Below, in pieces: positions 22,321 through 32,571 of a stretch of DNA of 64,000 nt. Source of the DNA: Undaria pinnatifida (Eukaryota > Sar > Phaeophyceae > Laminariales > Alariaceae). Under the pieces are notes generated by a model that worked only from the letters and a program-made list of their open reading frames with translations, was not told the origin of the DNA and made no database searches. The DNA is taken from assembly GCA_012845835.1 (NCBI GenBank), contig JABAKD010000006.1:8580137-8644136 (forward strand), in the 5' to 3' direction. Both the position numbers and the translations under genes were made by a program. The first letter of the stretch is position 1. Each line of letters starts with the position of its first letter.

Positions 22321-23985
22321 GTTGTTCCCCCGACCTCACGAACAGCAGAACCGAATGGGGTGCATGAGGATGATTTGTTTCCACCCCCGCGTACAGTAGA
22401 GCATATCAATGGGGCAGCACGGATGTTCGTCAGATGCATTCTATGATAGGGATGCACGTGTATTTGTCTGAGGTTGAGCAGCTCCACACCCCGCCCAACA
22501 CCTGTGTTAAGCACATACCCGGCATTGAATAGAGCAACCCATGGCCTAGTGCCGAGCGAATATTATTTTAAGACAAATATGGCATCCTAGCGTTACATCG
22601 GGTAGATATTGAGGTGAATATTCCCGTCATGCAGAAGTGCTTTAGATCAAATCGCTACTCCTGGGCCATTCTGCGGGAGCCACACCAATTTTTCTTCAAC
22701 GAAACAGCCGGTTTTGTTAAACCAGCCCTCCCCCGAATCTCTTGAAATACAGCGCCACTCGCCACCCCGACGTTATCGTTCGATGGTCCTTTATCGTGAG
22801 GAACCGAGGGCATGGGACCGGCTTGGGTATATCGGTTTGTATCTCCGATTTTTCTCGAACGCATTTCTTTGGGCAAGCAAAAGAGCCCCCTCCTGACGTG
22901 AATTGCCTCAGACAACGTATAAGCTGGCTTATTCCACGCGAACGGCCGCTGCACCAGCACCGCGTTCGTGCACGTTAGCGACGGCTGCGTCATCCGTCGT
23001 GAGAATACCGCGCCGGGGGGCCCAAAACACAACGCGTCTGTTGAAAACAGTATCTGCGGGCGCGGCTAAAGCCGGCCACGCCACCCGGATAGAGTTTTAT
23101 GGGTATTGCCAGACGTCAAGCTTCAAGCGGCAAACTAAATTCAACCCCTGGTGATCACCTTCAGTTAGAGGTAGTGGCCCGTTCTACGATAGCGGGTTGC
23201 AGATAAATGTTCTGAGGCTGTTAAACTCTTGAAAAACTCGATGCCTCCCCCAAAACCTGTTATTATTTTAAAAGGTAAATCGAAAGTGCGCTCCGGTTAA
23301 CAAGCCCATGCTTTAGATGTAAGAAACATACAGCGTTGGGCGGTGTGATTCAGCGATGGTGCTGTTCTACGGTAGCCCCCCAACCTTTACTTAACGAAAT
23401 GGCTGGATTGGAAACCAGCTCCTGGCCGTGCCTTCTGAAATACGGTTCCTCAGGCCACCCCGGCGTCCTCGTGCGATAGGCCAGAACATATCTGATGACA
23501 TTTTGTTCGTAGCATCCTTCCTCGTGTCGAGCAGCCATGAAACGATCGTTAAAGAATATCGCTGTTTTTTTTGGGGACTATCGTAGAATCAGTCGATATG
23601 GGATGCATTTCTCTTCAGTTGACGAGCCCCAATATTCGGAAATAATATGCCCAAGAAGTACTCGTTGCCCAAGAAGTACTCGTACGCCTTTCGAGGCACG
23701 AGCCTTTATCTAGAGGAAATGCCCTGAGTGGTGGAATCAATCAACCGCTAGGCGGCCACAACGAACGCAGGCATGGTATCACCGCGCTAGATGTAGTGCG
23801 ATTCTTTGCCGGATATGAGGATGCTCGTTTTTTATTTCGAGCCTACACACATACGGGCGAACCGCGACCGTAAGTCCCAGCCGCAGGCAGTTGCCTGGTC
23901 TGACTTGGATGGCGAGCACTACTACCCATTGCCACGCGCTACGATAATGGCGTATGATACGGTGGAAGGTAGATGTGCACCCTTT
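22321..23985. other. No supported gene; weak repeat pair
   Basis: Two related blocks, near 22,664-22,800 and 23,355-23,490, share a TTCTRCGGKAGCC-like start, CAGCC/CAGCTCC, CTTGAAATACAGC/CTGAAATACGG and GCCACCCCGRCGT. TTCTACGATAGCGGG recurs at 23,182. They may be remains of another small inverted-repeat family. ORFs here are unrecognised. Confidence 0.35.
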
Positions 23986-24237
23986 TGACGCTTGCTACGA
24001 TAGAGCTGCACCACTGTTTTCTTCCGAGTTTCGTCAATTTGGGAGCTTACGACCTCTTCAAACTCTTTTTCCAAGAAAAGTAACTCTTCTACCGCATGAA
24101 AACTCCCCATGGCCTCGGTACACGACGAGAAATCACAAAAAAAACAAATGGTCTGTTTCCGACGATTTTGGGTTAAGAGCCCCGTCATTCAGAAACGATT
24201 CCAGATTAAAAGTGCCGCCTCCATCGTAGCACCCGTC
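23986..24237. mobile_element. Family B MITE, copy 2
   Basis: Complete element: left end GACGCTTGCTACGATAGAG; interior CATGGCCTCGGTACACGACG and TTTCCGACGATTTTGGGTTA; right end CCTCCATCGTAGCACCCGTC. Length ~250 bp, non-coding. Confidence 0.75.
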
Positions 24238-24395
24238 GCAAATGCAACCTGATGAACCAACCCATGGGCGAGACATACGAATAAAACTTGATACATAACG
24301 CGAAGGTCATCCCGAGAATTTTGGGTTATGGAAAAGCCGTCATTCGAACCAGTATCTTTGCAAAAAAATTACACGTCAATGGTAGCACGCGTCTC
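24238..24395. mobile_element. Family B MITE, copy 3 (right part)
   Basis: Adjacent to copy 2; keeps CGAGAATTTTGGGTTATGGA, GCCGTCATTCGAACC and the right end ATGGTAGCACGCGTC. The left end was not identified. Confidence 0.55.
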
Positions 24396-24469
24396 ATGCG
24401 AAGAGCCTTGTGAAGACTTCCAGGATCTACACCGCACACTTTCAACTATGGAAGGACACATGCTATGGT

Positions 24470-24727
24470 ACATAAAGGTGCGCCTTTTTTCTTCTGATGT
24501 TCCTCACCTATTGAGGAGGTCTATAACGCACTTAAAACCTGATTCTGAGTAAATGGAAAGTACAATTCGATGAGCAGGCTTATGGCCTAGGTATACACCA
24601 AAAAAAGTAAAAATACAACACAAGAATGACACTCCAATGGTTTTGGGTTTAAGAACCCTGTCCTTTAGAATACGTTTTAGCCCAAACAGTGCTCACTCTG
24701 TCGCCTCTATCGCAGCACGCGTCGTAG
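24470..24727. mobile_element. Family B MITE, copy 4
   Basis: Interior GATGTTCCTCACCTATTGAG and ATGGCCTAGGTATACACC, then GGTTTTGGGTTTAAGAACCC and right end GCCTCTATCGCAGCACGCGT. The left end is eroded (TGGTACATAAAGGTGCGCC). Confidence 0.65.
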
Positions 24728-24779
24728 AATGCGCCCACCCGACTGTTCGGAGGTGTTGAAGGCATCCACCGGAGGGTTC

Positions 24780-25230
24780 TGCCAGGCGTGGGAGCACCCT
24801 CGCACCCTGTTGGTGGGGCCACTGCTGACAGCGTGGGGGGGGCGGAGGCAGCTTCTCCCGCTGCTTCACTGACGCCGTTGGAATGATCAAATGAGTCGAA
24901 TTTGTGAGCGTATACCGCGCCACCGTGAATCGCACCTCCACTTGACGTACCCGATAGGGAGCAAGAAACTCTATTGAATCAGTATGTCGAGAAACCGCAA
25001 CTGCTGAACGGTGGAGGGTTCGTGGAAACGAGATCGCGTTCAACCGGGCCATCAGCTGGCACTGGTGCGGACAGCGGGGGCGAGGGTGGGGGCAACTCTT
25101 CATCGTATGCGGTGCTGACGCCGCCATAATTGCCCGATGAGTGGTATGTGCTAGCGTATGCCGCGCTGCCGTGTGTCGTACCGCCGTCTGCTGCACCGCA
25201 GCCTGCTGCGGTGCATCTGCCGTCACTATC
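24780..25230. repeat. ~255-bp imperfect duplication, GC-rich
   Basis: The block at about 24,815-24,955 is related to that at about 25,065-25,210: GCTGACAGCGTGGGGG versus GCGGACAGCGGGGGCG, both followed by GGCAGC/GGCAAC, a GACGCCG block and GCGTATRCCGCGC. A 177-aa minus frame over it is rich in Ala, His, Pro and Gln with no domain. Confidence 0.4.
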
Positions 25231-25716
25231 TGTTATAACTTACGGCATCAGAACTCCAAGCTTATATAAAATAATTCTTCATCCTAGAGATATGCTGAAT
25301 ACGCGGTCACTGACTGCTGTGCGCAGCAGAGAAACTCAAAATGTTCATCGCACGTTAATCGAAGATATAAAACGAAACGCCAATGTACCGGGAGTCTCCA
25401 CCACCACCGCTTGCCGAATTTTCGCCTATCGCGTCGTTTCCTGGATAGCTTTTGATACCAGACGCGTAGTGAGGTGAGGACGTATATGTTAGACCAACAA
25501 CGAATTTCTGACTCTAGCGGAAACCTCCCGCAACAGAGCAGCAGCTCAATATCGTAGGAATCCGCAAAACCTTGTGCTATACGAGATTTTTCGTAGTATA
25601 CCTAGGCCACGGAATCGTTCACCAGGTGAAGACCGTTTTGGTTTCTCAAGGTCAATAAGTCGAGCGAGCAATAGAGCTCTTCAAGGTTCTAGCACTCAGA
25701 AAAGGCGTAGATGAAC

Positions 25717-26005
25717 CACGCGAGCTACGATAGAGGCAGGACGTTTTGGAAATATATATTTTATAAATATAGGGACTCCTTAACCCAGTATAGCCGGACG
25801 TTCACTTAATATTCTCGTTTTTCTGTTGTTTTGTGCCTAGGACGTGGTGATAGGCTTTGGTCGGGCTACGCTTTCACTGCGATTGGAAACAAGTTGAGGG
25901 TCAGATATAGAGCTCCTCCAGTGACCACCCTCGGAAAAGTAGTGGTGCACGTCTACCGTACGTACCATCACACGAACCCCTATCGCAGCACGCGTCGCCT
26001 TACCA
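25717..26005. mobile_element. Family B MITE, copy 5
   Basis: Left end CGAGCTACGATAGAGGCAGG and right end CCCTATCGCAGCACGCGTCG bound about 285 bp. The interior is more diverged (GTGCCTAGGACGTGG, GAGCTCCTCCAGTGACC). Confidence 0.65.
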
Positions 26006-26499
26006 TGTTGCTCGAGAACTTGGGTCCATTTTCCCGGAGGTGCAAATGCCGGGTCTACAGCCCGGCGAGCCTAGGATCTCTGAGAGCCATTAAGCCCATT
26101 GGGAATATGTCGATGATGTGCCGCGCTGCATTCGTGATAATTAATGACGCCAGAGCACGAGGACATCGAAGCCGCACTCCGCCAACGATCGCGACCCTTT
26201 TGAAGCTCGAACCGATTTTCTGCGCCTGTCAAGGGTTGTTTATCAGCCAGATCGGCTTGCTCATACGGTGTAGGAAGAAGAACCCGTACAGACTCTGAGT
26301 TTGCCGAGCGTCCGTCATGTGTAGAATCAAAAGCACTCCCCCAGCCTATCTTTCCACCAAGCGAGATTTCTGCGAACCCACGAATTATGCCGGGGCTACA
26401 ACGGCTGGGACAAGCCTCACTCTGGCGTGATGAACGTCGCCAGAAATCCTCGGCCCTTTGGGTGCCGATGCCGTCACGGCGGGGTAGGCATAACGACCA
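26006..26499. other. No supported gene; possible upstream copia sequence
   Basis: A 162-aa minus frame spans this region without a domain. Given the copia reverse-transcriptase fragment just downstream, part of it could be decayed copia sequence, but I recognise no motif. Confidence 0.3.
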
Positions 26500-26640
26500 G
26501 TGGACAACGTTATTGGCTCGAAGTGGACGTTTGACTTGAAGAAGGATGAGCGTGGACACATCGTAAAGTTCAAGGTGATATTCATGGCGCGGGGATATGC
26601 TCGGCGGTGAGGAGATTGATTATCGTCACGGCTAGTCATG
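26500..26640 (+). pseudogene. Ty1/copia reverse transcriptase fragment
   Basis: Plus-strand translation from 26,500 reads NVIGSKWTFDLKKDERGHIV, then FKVIFMARGYARR and TGA at 26,608. One frame over, EEIDYRH follows. This is the well-known start of the copia RT domain, where a GSKWVF...K...G...KARLVAKG pattern is followed by GIDY. Upstream in frame there are stops, and downstream the sequence turns into GGCCCGG low complexity, so only about 45 residues survive. It is a dead fragment, recognised by motif order alone. Confidence 0.75.
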
Positions 26641-26815
26641 GACCGGTGGTGGGTCGGCCGGCGTTGGGCCGGGCCGGGCCTCATTATTTCATCGTATGGG
26701 CCGCGGCCCGGCCCGACTCGGCCCATCACTTTTCAACACTTCACGGCCCAGCCCGGCCAGGCCCACCAAATTTATAATTGTCTCGGCCCGGCCCAGTCCG
26801 ACCAACGAGATTGGC
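26640..26815. repeat. GGCCCGG-rich minisatellite, cluster 1
   Basis: Units of ~40 bp alternate CGGCCCGGCCC blocks with AT-rich spacers such as ATCACTTTTCAACACTTCA and CACCAAATTTATAATTGTCT. A second cluster lies at 27,545-27,890. Confidence 0.75.
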
Positions 26816-27544
26816 AGCGAGACCACGGTCCGATGGCTTCTGTCCCGACTGGCGGTTCACCTCTCCCCGCTGCTGCTGCTGCTGCTGTCAAGCTCGCAGC
26901 ACCAGCAGCAGCAACAAAAGCAGCACCAAGCACCTACCTGCTGCTGAAACACCTATCTGCTGCCGAAGCAATACCTGCTGATGCAATACCCTGCCTGCTT
27001 GCTATGTATCTGTCATGTGAAGAGAGCAGATACAACGCCAGTGATCTTTGTCGAAGGCTTCCCATCTCATGCTACAGCAGCAGTCCTCGCTCCCGGTTCC
27101 ACAATGACACATATGAAGGTGACTGTCGCTGCAATGCTCGCCTCCTGTCACGAAGGTGTCAGCGGCTGTTCCGTCCGCACCAAACCACGATTTAAATGTC
27201 TATTAACGATGCCTGGGTCACGGAGACGCCGAGGATTGTGCTGTAACACCCAAAACGGCGCCAAGGTTTGGCCAGACATTTCCACAAGGACCACGAAACA
27301 CAGTTAATGTTGGTTCTCGCTACTAGCAGCAGGTCAGCACAGGCAAAACGCCAGCACGCAAAGGCGCTCGTGCAGATATACCACTGTAACTCCCGTCAAG
27401 CTTGTGCATGGGGTATGCACAGCATTACCTGGAGAAATCGTATTGCTCAAAATTTGTTTTACTCAAAGGGCAGGCTACACTCCGGATGCCTGTTGGCTTA
27501 TTGCTGCGTGTTGTGTTTCATTTTTTTGTCCAATTTTGTACATC
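26816..27544. other. CAG/CTG-rich stretch, then no supported gene
   Basis: GCTGCTGCTGCTGCTGCTG at 26,869 and CAGCAGCAGCAACAAAAGCA near 26,904 are triplet low complexity; frames through them are Ala/Gln-rich. The remaining ~600 bp shows nothing recognisable. Confidence 0.45.
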
Positions 27545-27895
27545 TCATGGGCCGCGGCCCGGGCCAGCCCATGAAAATAAGTGGGCCGGGTCATGGGCAG
27601 GGTGGACGCCGTATAGTACTTTTTTTTATCGCATGACTAGAATACCACTTTTAATGGGCCGTGGCCATAGCTACAACACGTGGGCGGCGTCATGGGCTGA
27701 TGGGAGCGACCCATGTAGATGCCCTCATCTCATGGACCGCGGCGCGGTCCGGCCCATCAAATTTCTTCGATGCTGGGCTGCGTCCCGGCCCGTCACATTT
27801 CCAAAGGACGCGGCGTGGCCGAGGGCAACGAATCACAGTTTTCAGGTCGGCCCGGCCAGGCCATGCCAGGCCCGGACAATCGGCCCATCCATGAC
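27545..27895. repeat. GGCCCGG-rich minisatellite, cluster 2
   Basis: GGGCCGCGGCCCGGGCC (27,549), GGACCGCGGCGCGGTCCG (27,736) and GTCCCGGCCCGTCACATTTC (27,783), with the same GCCCATCAAATTT junctions as cluster 1 but wider, unrelated spacers. Confidence 0.65.
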
Positions 27896-28329
27896 GTTGA
27901 GTTTGTGACACTTTCGCTTGCCTATTGGCTCGACGAAGCGTGTCGTGCAGCAGATTGTTGCGGCTGCCTGTGCTACTCGTTCGGTCGAGTAGGGGCGTGT
28001 GGCATTACTGAAGAAGTAATTCATGTACATTCTGTTTCTCCTGTGTGACACACGAATAGAAGGTGCGCTCAAATAAAAGAGTGGGCTGGATCGTCTCCAA
28101 AACGAAATTTTGATGAGCCTCGTTGTCTTAGTGGACACCCTTTCTCCACGGACTTGTCAAGCCGAATGATCTGTTGAAGAGTTCGCCGAAGATACCCGTC
28201 GATCATTGAGTGGCAAATGTCGTTGTAGTTGGTGAGAAGAGTATTCCGATCCACGTTGGATTATAGGTGGAGGACACAAGTGAGGACGCGCCTGTGGGGA
28301 CCTGGCATTTTCTCGAGTTGATTGATTGC
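27896..28329. other. No supported gene
   Basis: Short ORFs only, no domain or repeat recognised. Confidence 0.3.
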
Positions 28330-28895
28330 TTGAAATGGCCGGGTCCTCAGGAGTCCCAAGAGCACGAGGAGGTGCAAATGAAGGGGTTCTAGTGAGTCCC
28401 AAGGGTAGGACAAACTGAAACGGCTGAATCCTTGCGATTTCAAAGGGTACAGGACGCCGAATAGACCAGGCCTTTGCGTACACGAAAGGTTGGAGAAGCT
28501 TAAAAAGCTGGGATCTTGCTTCTCCCAAGGATAGAGGATAAGCTAAGACGAAATCGGCCCTTGCTCAGGCACACTGGGAGAACGGGATATTCGTTGTCCC
28601 AAAGGTACGATGAGCTGTCATGACGGGGTCCTCGATTGTCTCATGCGTAGGAGGAGCTGAAAGGAGTGGATCTTTGCTTTTCCTAAGGGAATGCCTCGAT
28701 TTTCGTAGTCCTACGGGTACAAGAAGGGTGAAATGACCTGCAACATCGCTTGTCCCAAGGGTAGGGTACAGAGAAATGATTGGCTTCTCACGAATCCCAA
28801 TGATACCAGTATCTAAAATAATTTGTCCCAAGATTACGAGGAGTTGAGCAGACCGAGTCCTCGCGGTTCCTAAGGGCAAGAAGGGCCGAGATTGC
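28330..28895. repeat. Degenerate ~43-bp minisatellite
   Basis: About twelve diverged units around GTCCCAAGGGTACGAGGAGC and GGGTCCTCGCG-like blocks (28,345, 28,395, 28,440, 28,530, 28,600, 28,650, 28,700, 28,750, 28,830, 28,870). A minus frame of 116 aa repeats PLGTxRTR and LG motifs. That repetition may only reflect the DNA unit. Confidence 0.6.
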
Positions 28896-28949
28896 CGGGA
28901 TGGGAGGAGCGGCACTCAGGCGACCTTGGCCGTGAAAACTTCTCACTTA

Positions 28950-29128
28950 GTTGCTGCGATGGCAAACTCGGCGAAGAAATTGTTTTTCGCGGTGGCCAAC
29001 AATATCTCCATACGCAGCGCCTCTTTGCTGGATATGACCAGAAACACACGTTGGTGTCGGGTGCCAAGGAGCGTTTCCTGCAGCAAGGCGACTGCATCGT
29101 CCTCTTTTCCCTCCGCCAAGAAAGCCTA
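28950..29128 (-). CDS. Candidate internal/last exon, unknown product
   Basis: On the minus strand, after a CCGTAG acceptor-like site, an open frame of ~57 codons reads AFLAEGKEDDAVALLQETLL ... HQRVFLVISSKEALRMEILL ... FFAEFAIAATK and a TAA stop. The mix of charged and aliphatic residues looks helical and protein-like, unlike surrounding frames. It has no initiator ATG near its start, so it would have to be an exon. No second exon was found, and no family was recognised. It may be chance. Confidence 0.2.
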
Positions 29129-30051
29129 CGGCAGGGGGTGGTACCCCTATATTCACCACCGGTGTAGAGCCCCTCGCACGAGTGACTCCATACGCCAGGC
29201 GCAATTGTTTTTTTTTGTGTTCTTGTTTTGACGTGCAAGAGTAACTTACCGCTCCATTGCGGTTAATTTTACATCGAAAATATAAAGCAGGTAAAAAGCT
29301 TAAGATCGCAAGTCATTCCAAGCGCCCCCGCGAAGCAATGTCCCAAACGTGACCCCCTCACGGTAGCCTGCGTCTGCGTTCAGCTTATTCGTACTAAAGC
29401 TCGCGCTGCCGTGGCCCCGACGGCCGCCGAAGTTCGCGACAGCTCGTGTTGTCGTGAGCCTAGGCACTACTACCGTTGTTGCGACAGTCAAAGTGAAGCA
29501 GACGCACGACACACACACACATGTGGAAGTGTGGAAAAAATTTAAACATCGTCTTCACCCTTCCACCGGACGAAGAAATAACTTTTTTTTTGCGTTACTG
29601 CGCGATTCTCTACCTCCAAAGCCTGTGAGCTGACGGCTGAGACCGCTGCGGCCGCCGTTGGTGCCCGATCCCGGACCATATCGGCGGAGGCGTCGGCTTC
29701 CGTTTCCGCCAATAAGTGTTTAGCACTCATCATGGAAAAAGCAAACGGAGTCTCAATCGAACGTTTCTGCAAGGTTCCCTTACGGGAAGTTCCTAAGGGA
29801 GTGGCGCAAAAAAAGAAACCCAAGCATCCAGCATCTGACTGTCTGTGGGCGAATGAGATGGGCCTGGTGGTATTGAAAACTATGTTCTTGTCCGCAGCTC
29901 GAAAAGCGGAGTGTGGAGAGGCGCCCTGCCGGGTACGGTTCGCTCTCTACCCGTCGTGGTGGAGAACCGTAAATAAGTGGTATTCCCATGAGTACGTGTC
30001 CAGCGCCAGTGTTCGCACGATGCGGACTTTTTATCAAAAAAAATTCGAGGA
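29129..30051. other. No firmly supported gene
   Basis: A 93-aa minus frame (29,542-29,823) has an Ala-rich, GC-rich middle (ADMVRDRAPTAAAAVSAVSS), and a 129-aa plus frame (29,732-30,121) overlaps it on the other strand and runs into the dispersed core motif. Neither has a known domain; at most one can be real. Confidence 0.3.
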
Positions 30052-30105
30052 CGTCAGCCGTGAGCTCGACGAATTTCAGGTCAATACTCATCTTTGCAAG
30101 CTGCG
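30052..30105 (+). repeat. Dispersed ~50-bp core motif copy
   Basis: CGTCAGCCGTGAGCTCGACG, then ATTTCAGGTCAATACTCATC and TTTGCAAGCTG. It is not followed by the G-rich unit here. Confidence 0.65.
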
Positions 30106-32571
30106 TTGTTGGTACTTGTAATGTACTATATGGGAGAGTTTATTGTTGGGGGGGGGGCTATTTATTGCCCACTATAATGGTAAGTGTTGGTATTTTTGCT
30201 TTAGGTAGGAACTTCTTATACGGGCGACTCTCCTGCAGTAAAATTGGCGTGGTAAAGAATAAAAAGACGAAAGGTGGATGTTCAACCGGCAAAGAAAAAC
30301 AAAATTAGCTGTTGTTCCGTGCGCCGTCTTTCTATCGTGGTTTTGATGTTTTTTCTTGGTTTCCTGTTGCTTCTTATGTAGTCTATATACTAGACTACGC
30401 ATCGTATGAGAATCACAATTTCAGAATAGGTACTCTTCGTGTCTTGTTGCGCCAGATATTGAACTTCACGACGAGTGATAAACGCCAGGAGGGGCAATCA
30501 TCCCCCTTCACCACCAGTTCGTCGCAAGAGAGAGCGCGGAATGAGGAACTGTAGGGCTTCTACTGTCGCTGAGACAGAGAAGCCTTTGCTCATGGATCAT
30601 CAGCACCTATGTACACCCCTGTTTGCTTTTTAGAGCCAAGAAAAATCACGCTGGATTGTTTTGATAGTCGTCCGATCCACAATCGTCCCCTCGTGGAGAC
30701 GAAAGCAACTCGCCTCAACATAGAGAAAACTCGCCACGCGCACATACATGGTGTATCCTACTGCTGCTGCTGTGTGGCAAGGTCGTACACGTAGCGTTGT
30801 GCTGTCTTCATGTCGTCTGGTCCCCATCATGTGTGGTCTGAGCAAAATCGCCGACCTTGACATTATCCCTCTGTTATGTACGTAAAACTTCAGTCTACAT
30901 GGACGTAAATGTGAGGATTGGGTAGTAGACTAAACTAGATGGTCCAAATTGATATTTTAAAAAACTAACGCCCAAATTAGCGCGATCTATGGACATGCAA
31001 TGGGGATGCGCACGAGGCAGTAGCACAGCGGAGATATGGGGTATGGTGGGGTGACAAATGGCACACTCCGATCAAAGAATCAGCTTCTACAACAGCAGCC
31101 ACACGGGCATAGAGTTGCAGGCTGCTGATGCTAGGGTGCTGGGCTGCTGCGGGGCGGCAGGATCAAAACAAGGTGCTCTGTGCAAAAAGAGGGAATGGAA
31201 CGTGTACCCCCTACGAGCAGAAAAACCCGGTTTGCATCCAAATCGTACGTACATACGCGGGATTAGGAGATGAAGCAACCCGACCCCCGGGGATGTTGCG
31301 GAAACCCGGGGTCTTGCCTTAAGTGTGCTCGAGGCCAAAAAAGCCCAAAAGGGTTGCTACGCGCGACAGACTGCGCATATCGCGCCCAAACCTCCGGCAA
31401 CGTGAGCCCGACGGTCGAATTGTGCCCACCTCACCTGACGTTTGGGACAAACGACAAAGGTGCGAGCACGAATAGATGTTCCCGCGAAGGAAAAAAGAAA
31501 TCGCAGTTATACATATACATATAGACTTAAGAGCAGATCATATCAATCTACCGGTTGTCCCCAACCAGAGAGTGATCTCAGGGCTTGGATTCACAAGCTA
31601 GCGTGTTCGGTACTCGGCTGATGTATTGAGGCAGGCTGGAACAGGCTTATAATCAGAAGGCACGGGGGCGGGACAGAGGGGGTATTTCATCATCCATTAG
31701 CGAAACAACTTTTCATCACCCCTTTGGAGAAATCACGTGGGCGCCTCCCGAACATGTGATGGCACAAGGGAAAACACGTTTAGAGTCCCCACTCACCCGC
31801 AGACCGTTGCACAACCGCACTCGCACGCCGAGTACAGCCAACAGCCGATCTGAGCAATATATTCCCCAACGAACACCGAGAAATGGCACCGTTCATTTCA
31901 TCTGGAGGGGAATCATCCTTCATCGTCCTGGCCGCGAGACCTAGGAGAGTCATGCGATTGGCTTCGAGTGAACATATCTTTGAACCCCTGCATGTTGTCC
32001 TTCTCCCTACGGTCTAACCGGGATGCACACGCTCTCGGCCATTGATGCATCAAATCCACTCGGAGCACAAATAGAGACAGCATCGTCACGTACTGCGTCT
32101 GTGGCAACCCCGCGCGAAGCATAAACAAGCGCGGAGTCAGCGCACACTGTTTCTACATGAACTCTGTTTTAAGCATAAGTAGACGCAGCATCATCACCAA
32201 CCTCTCCGATTCACCGCCGCCGCCCCCCCGTCACTAATGATCGACCGCCCCCCCTCAACACGAACATGTACGCAGCGTCGATACCGGGCTCCACCAGGCA
32301 TCAATGCTGCGGTAGTATTGTGCCAGGACTACAAGTCATTTTTAGGGACGTTTGGGTCAGCGACTTCGGGCCAGAGGACTACCCTATTGGGTTCCAGGTC
32401 TCGATCCTTCGTGCCACAATATCAAGCGAAATACGCCGAAATCGTTCCTTCGCATGCTACCCGGAATAAGAGTGAGATATATAATATCCCCCTACCGTCG
32501 CTTGGTCCAGGGCTAACTCCCGAAGCTGGTAACTTCTGTGCAGCCTCAAACCAATGGGCTTCCACGCATTA
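30106..32571. other. No supported gene
   Basis: About 2.5 kb with ORFs up to 112 aa on both strands and no recognisable domain, RNA gene or tandem repeat. Confidence 0.35.
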
